Origin: an uncultured Bacilli bacterium | Lineage (GTDB): Bacteria; Bacillota_I; Bacilli_A; RF39; UBA660 | Reading direction: 5' to 3' | NCBI GenBank assembly: GCA_947628125.1 | Contig: CANQYR010000025.1 | Span: 1 to 11,186 of the forward strand | DNA length: 11,186 nt | Shown: positions 7,459 to 11,186 of the stretch, one piece after another | Layout of the letters: each line of letters begins with the position of its first letter | Position numbering within the stretch: the first letter of the stretch is position 1 | Position numbers and translations under genes: made by a program | The notes under the pieces: model-generated | What the model saw: the letters and a program-made list of their open reading frames with translations, nothing else | Databases searched by the model: none | Told to the model about the DNA's origin: nothing

Positions 7459-7767
7459 TTATATTCCTTTCTTTTTTCTATTTTCTTCTCTGATTTTTTT
7501 AATATTTTCATCGTGTATTTTTTTACTTATTAATGCATATACAGGATTAAAGTAATATGAAAAATCATTAAAATTATCATATTTTATTTCTAAGTCAACT
7601 CCTATTTTTTGGAGTTCTTCTAATTTTTCAATGGTAGGTAAATTCTTTTTAATATTTTCTAATTGGTTATATATATATTTAATTTTTTGCATATCGTCAT
7701 CAAATTCATTTTTATCTAATATGTCTTTTAAATAGTTTAGTAAATCTTGTAAGATATTGAGCTCCAT
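7459..7767 (-). CDS. Small helical protein of unknown function
   Basis: I do not recognise this 102-residue protein. It is highly charged and mostly helix-forming: MELNILQDLLNYLKDILDKN, an Asp-rich turn (FDDDMQKIKYIYNQLENIKK), a PTIEKLEELQKIGVDLEIKY helix, a short aromatic stretch (NFNDFSYYFNPVYALISKK) and a strongly basic tail ending RKKKGI. There is no signal peptide or membrane helix. ATG 7767 has AAAGGAG about 12 bases upstream and a near-consensus promoter 30-60 bases upstream. Its stop is four bases from the CFI-box gene's start, so the two are almost certainly co-transcribed and may act together. A coiled-coil or adaptor-like role would fit, but nothing in the sequence proves it. Confidence 0.65.
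   Translation of the reverse strand: MELNILQDLLNYLKDILDKNEFDDDMQKIKYIYNQLENIKKNLPTIEKLEELQKIGVDLEIKYDNFNDFSYYFNPVYALISKKIHDENIKKIREENRKKKGI
7465..7470 (-). promoter_or_regulatory. Ribosome binding site deciding the start of the CFI-box gene
   Basis: AAAGGA on the minus strand lies in the last codons of the upstream small gene, ten bases before ATG 7454. It favours this start over the ATG at 7511 and suggests translational coupling. Confidence 0.6.
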
Positions 7768-7796
7768 ATGATTATTAAACTCCTTTCTTTAATAAA

Positions 7797-7824
7797 ATTA
7801 TATATCAAATATTAAAAAAATCAA
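7797..7824 (-). promoter_or_regulatory. Sigma-A type promoter of the two-gene CFI-box unit
   Basis: On the minus strand TTGATT (7819-7824) and TATAAT (7797-7802) are 16 bases apart, a near-consensus pair. It lies about 30 bases upstream of ATG 7767. The -35 box falls within one arm of the inverted repeat at 7816-7858. Confidence 0.72.
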
Positions 7825-7858
7825 TATTGTAAAGAAGCATTTAGTAATATTGATTTTT
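7816..7858 (-). terminator. AT-rich hairpin, terminator of the guanine deaminase gene or operator
   Basis: AAAAATCAATATT (7816-7828) and AATATTGATTTTT (7846-7858) form a perfect 13-bp stem with a 17-base loop. On the minus strand it is followed by Ts, so it could end the deaminase transcript 125 bases after its stop. The stem has only one G-C pair, so it is weak. Because it overlaps the next promoter's -35 box, an operator role is also possible. Confidence 0.5.
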
Positions 7859-7983
7859 ATTTCTGTTAGTAAATAAACTTTTTAAAGAAAACTGATGCTC
7901 AAATATTTGCTTTGACAAAATTTAAGTTAAAGTGCTTTGGTAATGCAGTTTAATATTTTATATATTATTACTCTAGGAAGTTT

Positions 7984-8433
7984 TTAATAAAGTTCATGTT
8001 TATAACTTTCAAGTAGTTCTTGACATTTTTTATTTTCAATTTGATGAATTTTTAAAACATCTTTTTCTTTATTTTCTAAATAATTATATATCATATCATC
8101 TCGAAACCCAATTTTTGCAACTTCTTTTCTATTAGTTGCGAAATAAATTTCTTTAATATTAGACCATATAATTGCTGATAAGCACATAGGACAAGGTTCA
8201 CTAGTGGAATAAATAGCACAGCCAGTTAAGTCATGCGTATCTAATTTTTTACATGCATCGCGAATAGCAATTATTTCAGCATGCGCTGTTGGGTCTTTTT
8301 CTTTTAAAACTTTATTATTTCCGTAGCCAATTATTTTATTGTCTTTAACAACAACTGCTCCAAAGGGACCACCTTCTAAATTTTTAATTCCTATTTTAGC
8401 AAGTTCTATTGCTTTATCAAAATATTTTTGCAT
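7984..8433 (-). CDS. guaD: Guanine deaminase-like CDA-fold nucleobase deaminase
   Basis: A 149-residue cytidine-deaminase-fold enzyme. Zinc ligands and the proton shuttle are clear: TAHAE (His51, Glu53) and EPCPMC (Cys81, Cys84). Other family blocks are GGPFGAVVVKDNKIIGYGNN (21-40) and DPTAHAEIIAIRDACKKL. Length and overall pattern fit Bacillus-type GuaD (about 155 residues), including the late GFRDDMIYNYL block equivalent to GFDDSFIY, so I prefer guanine deaminase (guanine to xanthine and ammonia, purine salvage, cytosolic). TadA, the tRNA adenosine deaminase, has a different C-terminus. Other purine or pterin deaminases of this clan cannot be excluded. ATG 8433 has AGAGGA seven bases upstream and a promoter at 8454-8482. 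The gene is apparently monocistronic and divergent from helD. Confidence 0.85.
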   Translation of the reverse strand: MQKYFDKAIELAKIGIKNLEGGPFGAVVVKDNKIIGYGNNKVLKEKDPTAHAEIIAIRDACKKLDTHDLTGCAIYSTSEPCPMCLSAIIWSNIKEIYFATNRKEVAKIGFRDDMIYNYLENKEKDVLKIHQIENKKCQELLESYKHELY

Positions 8434-8453
8434 ATTATAATCCTCTTTTTATT

Positions 8454-8482
8454 AATATCGCATAAATAAAGTTTTTACTCAA
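8454..8482 (-). promoter_or_regulatory. Probable promoter of the guanine deaminase gene
   Basis: On the minus strand TTGAGT (8477-8482) and an extended -10, TGC-GATATT (hexamer 8454-8459), are 17 bases apart. They stand about 20-50 bases upstream of ATG 8433. A TTACAAAT motif (plus strand 8489-8496) lies just upstream of the -35 box. Confidence 0.5.
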
Positions 8483-8538
8483 TTGTATTTACAAATTTAT
8501 TTTAAAAGTTGTTTTGGGAAAATGTTCAAGTCTTTGTG

Positions 8539-8560
8539 TTACAAATATTTTAATTTGTAA
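8539..8560. promoter_or_regulatory. 22-bp palindrome in the guaD-helD divergent region, candidate operator
   Basis: TTACAAAT-ATTTTA-ATTTGTAA is a perfect inverted repeat with 8-base arms. One arm sequence occurs again at 8489-8496 next to the deaminase promoter. The arrangement suits a dimeric repressor binding between the two divergent promoters. The regulator is not in the window. Confidence 0.4.
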
Positions 8561-8597
8561 TTATATTTATTTACCTATATAAAAATTAGATAATTTA

Positions 8598-8606
8598 TGC
8601 TAAAAT
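8598..8606 (+). promoter_or_regulatory. Extended -10 promoter element upstream of helD
   Basis: TGCTAAAAT is an extended -10 element. The matching -35 position (about 8578-8583, TATAAA) is poor, as is common with extended -10 promoters. It lies 42 bases before the small ORF at 8648 and about 260 before helD. Confidence 0.4.
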
Positions 8607-8627
8607 ATATTTATTGCTTGTTATTAT

Positions 8628-8641
8628 TTATTTGCAAATAA
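8628..8641. promoter_or_regulatory. Perfect 14-bp palindrome ahead of the helD leader ORF
   Basis: TTATTTGCAAATAA is fully self-complementary and sits six bases before ATG 8648, just downstream of the predicted promoter. It could be a repressor site, but AT-rich palindromes of this size also arise by chance. Confidence 0.25.
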
Positions 8642-8647
8642 TTAAAA

Positions 8648-8851
8648 ATGCCAAAAATACTTAAAGTAAAGATATCTATAAAAAAGGTAGACAATAAGGT
8701 ATTCAAAAATAGGAATTTATGTGTGTTAAATTTATTTAGTTTTGAACAAATTAAGATGTCTATAATTCATGTAACAAATGTTGATAAGTCGGTTCTTTTA
8801 AGAAGAGGTAGATATTATTTGAATAATGATAAAAAATTATTATTAGTTTAA
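8648..8851 (+). CDS. Doubtful small ORF in the helD leader
   Basis: A 67-residue open frame, strongly basic (MPKILKVKISIKKVDNKVF at the start, RRGRYYLNNDKKLLLV at the end). It lies between the predicted promoter and helD and ends 16 bases before the helD ATG. I do not recognise it, and there is no ribosome site before its ATG. It may be a leader peptide, a remnant, or a chance frame in AT-rich DNA. Confidence 0.22.
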   Translation: MPKILKVKISIKKVDNKVFKNRNLCVLNLFSFEQIKMSIIHVTNVDKSVLLRRGRYYLNNDKKLLLV

Positions 8852-8867
8852 TGTAATGGGGTATTAA

Positions 8868-11030
8868 ATGGAGCAATTAGAATTAGAAAAGGAAAAGAAA
8901 AAATTAAGTCAAGTATTAGAAATAATAAATGCTGTATTAAAAGCTGAGCAATTCGATTTGCAAAAATTATATAAAGACTTTATTGGTGATATAGAAGAAT
9001 TGTGGCGTATTGTTGATACTAAAAAAATACATATTAGTAATCTAGAAACTTCTCTTGATAAACCTTATTTTGCGAGAATTGATTTTACATCTGAAGGGGA
9101 TGGCAAAACAAACACATTTTATATTGGTAATAATGGTGTTATGCAAGGTACTGATATAGTAGTTACTGATTGGCGGGCACCAATTGCTTCTTTATATTAT
9201 GATGCTGAAGTTGGTGAGTGTAGTTTTGAAGCTCCAACAGGGAAAATTAAAGGTAAGATGTCTTTAAAAAGGCAATATGAAATAGAATCTGGACAATTAT
9301 TAGAATATTTTGATGTTGATTTAGTTTCAAATGATAATTTATTGCAAAAGTATCTTAATAGTAATAATGATGAGAGATTAAGAAGTATTGTTTCAACAAT
9401 TCAAAAAGAACAAAATAATGTTATTAGAAAGCAAATTTTTAATAATTTAATTATACAAGGTGTAGCAGGTTCAGGTAAAACAACTGTTGCGTTGCATCGA
9501 ATTGCGTATTTAGTTTATAATTATAAAAGCAATATTAAACAAAGCCAATATTTAATTATTGGGCCTAATCCAGTATTTTTAAAATATATAAAATCGGTTT
9601 TACCAAATCTTGATGTAAATGGGGTAAAACAGTACACCTATGAAGATTTTGCTAAGCAATATATAGAAGAAAATATAAACATTAATTCTTCTTCAAAAAA
9701 AGTTACTAATTATATATCTGGAAAAGTTAATTCTGGGATTGATGGTTTTAAATGTTCAATGTATTACAAAGAAATGTTAGATAAGTTTTTGAAAATATAT
9801 TTTAATGGTATAACGGCAAAGTCTTTAATGTTAGGTAATTTTGAAGTTTTATCACACGAGGTAATGGCAGATGTATTTCAAAGTACTGCAAATAGTAATA
9901 ATTTAAGCAATAGAATTGAAATAACAATTGATAGACTTTGTAAATTGATTGAAAAGAAGCAAGATGCTATTTATTATAGTTATAATGATTATTCTTTTGA
10001 GGTATTTCAAAATGCGAAAACTGATGTGGAAAAAAACAAGTTAAGAAGTTTATTTGCGAAAGATAGAACAGAGATTTCAAAAAATTGTAGAAGTACTATA
10101 AGAAAATATTTTAATAAAAGTAAACTTGATTCGATAAAACTATATAAATTATTTATTAATACAATTGCTGATTTTGATATTTATAAATATGATAAGTTAT
10201 CTCAATTAAAAAAGGAGACAAGTAAAAATATTAAAAATAATACTTATGATTTTGAAGATTTACCCGCTTTAATGTATATAAAGTCTGTTATCGCACCACA
10301 TAAGGATTATGAAAAAATTAAACATGTTGTTATAGATGAAGCCCAAGATTTAGGCAAATTTAATTTTTATGTAATGAAAAAAACTTTACCATTTGCTACG
10401 TTTAGTATCTTTGGTGATTTAGCTCAATCGATTTATGATTATAGAGGTATTAAAAGTTGGGATGATGTGAATTTTGCTATGTTTGATAACAAAGGGGAAA
10501 TAATATATTTTAATAAAAGTTATCGTACAACTGCTGAAATAATGAAAGTTGCTGATGATGTGGCAGAAAGTATAGGATTAGGTCGTTCTGATATTGTTGT
10601 GCGGCATGGTGATGATGTTCATATAAGAAAAGTAGAGCAAGAAGATGATATTCCAAAATATATAGCCCAGAAAATAATGGAATATAAGGAAAAAGGTTAT
10701 AAAACTATTGCTGTTATAAGCAAAACTGATTTACTTTCTAATTATATTAATGATAATTTAAATGTATTAGGATTAAATATTTCAAATGTAACGGCTAATG
10801 ATGATGTAAATGATGAAAAATTTAGAGTTTGTACTATTTCTAATCAACTTGCGAAGGGCTTAGAATTTGATGCTGTAATTATAAATAATGCAAATGAAAG
10901 GTTATATTTATCTAATAATAATTTAGATATGAAATTGTTATATGTTGCAATTACTAGGGCATTGCATGCATTAGATATTGTTTATAGTGGTACTTTGACA
11001 AAGCCGTTAGATAAAAAAATTAATTATTAA
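8868..11030 (+). CDS. helD: HelD-family RNA polymerase recycling factor (superfamily 1 helicase-like ATPase)
   Basis: HelD uses ATP to pry apart stalled or post-termination RNA polymerase and release nucleic acid. The 720-residue length is close to Bacillus HelD (about 770). A charged N-terminal helical arm (1-60, the part that enters the polymerase secondary channel in known structures) is followed by the HelD-specific block: PYFARIDF, VTDWRAPIASLYYD and KGKMSLKRQYEIESGQL (about 66-145). Motor motifs are Walker A GVAGSGKTT (198-206), Walker B VIDEAQDLG (488-496), GDLAQSIYDYRG (516-527), SYRTT (551-555), AKGLEFD (662-668) and VAITRA (693-698). The inserted domain between Walker A and B (about 240-480) is lineage-variable. 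The DWRAP and LKRQY blocks separate it from UvrD, Rep and PcrA. ATG 8868 has only a modest GGGG site (8858-8861). It is the sole sizeable gene between its promoter region and the terminator at 11047. Confidence 0.9.
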   Translation: MEQLELEKEKKKLSQVLEIINAVLKAEQFDLQKLYKDFIGDIEELWRIVDTKKIHISNLETSLDKPYFARIDFTSEGDGKTNTFYIGNNGVMQGTDIVVTDWRAPIASLYYDAEVGECSFEAPTGKIKGKMSLKRQYEIESGQLLEYFDVDLVSNDNLLQKYLNSNNDERLRSIVSTIQKEQNNVIRKQIFNNLIIQGVAGSGKTTVALHRIAYLVYNYKSNIKQSQYLIIGPNPVFLKYIKSVLPNLDVNGVKQYTYEDFAKQYIEENININSSSKKVTNYISGKVNSGIDGFKCSMYYKEMLDKFLKIYFNGITAKSLMLGNFEVLSHEVMADVFQSTANSNNLSNRIEITIDRLCKLIEKKQDAIYYSYNDYSFEVFQNAKTDVEKNKLRSLFAKDRTEISKNCRSTIRKYFNKSKLDSIKLYKLFINTIADFDIYKYDKLSQLKKETSKNIKNNTYDFEDLPALMYIKSVIAPHKDYEKIKHVVIDEAQDLGKFNFYVMKKTLPFATFSIFGDLAQSIYDYRGIKSWDDVNFAMFDNKGEIIYFNKSYRTTAEIMKVADDVAESIGLGRSDIVVRHGDDVHIRKVEQEDDIPKYIAQKIMEYKEKGYKTIAVISKTDLLSNYINDNLNVLGLNISNVTANDDVNDEKFRVCTISNQLAKGLEFDAVIINNANERLYLSNNNLDMKLLYVAITRALHALDIVYSGTLTKPLDKKINY

Positions 11031-11046
11031 GATTTTAGAATAAGTC

Positions 11047-11084
11047 AAGATGATAATTGATTAATGCTCAATATCATCTTTTTT
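11047..11084. terminator. Rho-independent terminator after helD, shared with the convergent gene
   Basis: AAGATGATAATTGA (11047-11060) and TCAATATCATCTT (11068-11080) pair over 13 bp with one bulged A and a 7-base loop, and Ts follow to 11084. It lies 17 bases after the helD stop. The right arm doubles as the last codons of the convergent nuclease-like gene, whose stop codon is in the loop. Confidence 0.82.
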
Positions 11085-11186
11085 AGTTTCATTTAGAACT
11101 TTTTCTATTTCATTAATTAATTGTTCTTTATCAGGAATATAGTAAGTATAAGTAGAAGCAAAAATATTGTTGGATAAGCCCCCTAA
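11061..11186 (-). CDS. C-terminal end of a DUF1016/YhcG-type PD-(D/E)XK nuclease (partial)
   Basis: The minus strand from the window edge to TAA 11061-11063 encodes 41 residues beginning LGGLSNNIFASTYTYYIPDK and ending ETKKDDIEH. The pattern A-LGG-(L/I)SN-IFAS-Y---(L/I)PDKE-L--EIE is what I recall as the extreme C-terminus of DUF1016/YhcG proteins. These are about 340-residue PD-(D/E)XK nuclease-fold proteins often found among restriction-modification and other defence genes. The catalytic core lies outside the window, so activity cannot be judged. The gene converges on helD and shares its terminator. The frame assignment is firm; the family call rests on a short but distinctive stretch. Confidence 0.65.
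   Translation of the reverse strand, partial: LGGLSNNIFASTYTYYIPDKEQLINEIEKVLNETKKDDIEH

Noticed and set aside
4994..7555. Plus-strand open frames at 4994-5218, 6244-6528, 6933-7121 and 7355-7555
   Set aside because: They lie antisense to well-supported genes, lack ribosome sites and recognisable motifs, and are shadows of AT-rich codons.
7912..7917. Perfect TTGACA on the plus strand
   Set aside because: No acceptable -10 lies 16-18 bases downstream, and no plus-strand gene follows, so it is unlikely to be a promoter.
6569..8595. Shared 14-mer AAAATTAGATAATT in two intergenic regions (6569-6582 and 8582-8595)
   Set aside because: It is not palindromic, its position relative to the genes differs, and in DNA this AT-rich such a match is readily explained by chance.
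1..11186. CRISPR array, tRNA, rRNA or insertion sequence
   Set aside because: I saw no regularly spaced direct repeats, no cloverleaf-like G-C-rich stretch, no transposase motif and no terminal inverted repeats with target duplications.

Overview
The window is very AT-rich (most coding third positions are A or T), uses the standard genetic code (TGG for Trp, TGA only as stop) and has Shine-Dalgarno sites of the AAGGAG/AAAGGGG type with several TTG or GTG starts. With a SipW-type signal peptidase, a TasA/CalY-like substrate and a HelD-type RNA polymerase recycling factor, this points to a low-GC Gram-positive bacterium (Bacillota, or an uncultured Erysipelotrichia/RF39-like lineage). The taxon is an inference.

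Region 1 (1-3985, + strand) is a decayed restriction locus. It holds the 3' end of a type I specificity gene (hsdS) with an in-frame stop, a complete hsdR gene broken by two +1 shifts in runs of T (T7 and T9), and a small wreck that looks like an HD-domain phosphohydrolase gene with its start codon and catalytic core lost. A strong bidirectional hairpin terminator (3992-4036) closes the region.

Region 2 (4039-6494, - strand) is an intact, tightly packed three-gene operon. It encodes a TasA/CalY-like secreted protein, a polytopic membrane SipW-type signal peptidase that probably cleaves it, and a two-helix membrane protein of the DUF5305 type. The genes overlap or nearly touch, and two of the three use TTG starts.

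Region 3 (6495-8433, - strand) holds an intergenic stretch with a weak terminator, a two-gene unit (a small helical protein and a protein with a Cys-Tyr-Leu-Thr-Thr-Ala 'CFI-box'-like module) behind a near-consensus promoter, and a GuaD-like guanine deaminase.

Region 4 (8434-11186) has a palindrome-rich divergent intergenic region, then a full-length HelD-family superfamily 1 helicase on the + strand. A hairpin terminator separates it from the 3' end of a convergent gene whose C-terminus matches the DUF1016/YhcG PD-(D/E)XK nuclease family. Restriction-type genes therefore lie at both window edges. All genes between about 4039 and 11030 read cleanly, even through T8 runs, so the breakage in region 1 looks like real local gene decay (or phase variation) and not a sequencing artefact. 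I did not find a clearly new biological system. The most interesting items are the twice-shifted hsdR, the deleted HD gene, the compact SipW operon, the CFI-box two-gene unit and the palindromes upstream of guaD and helD.
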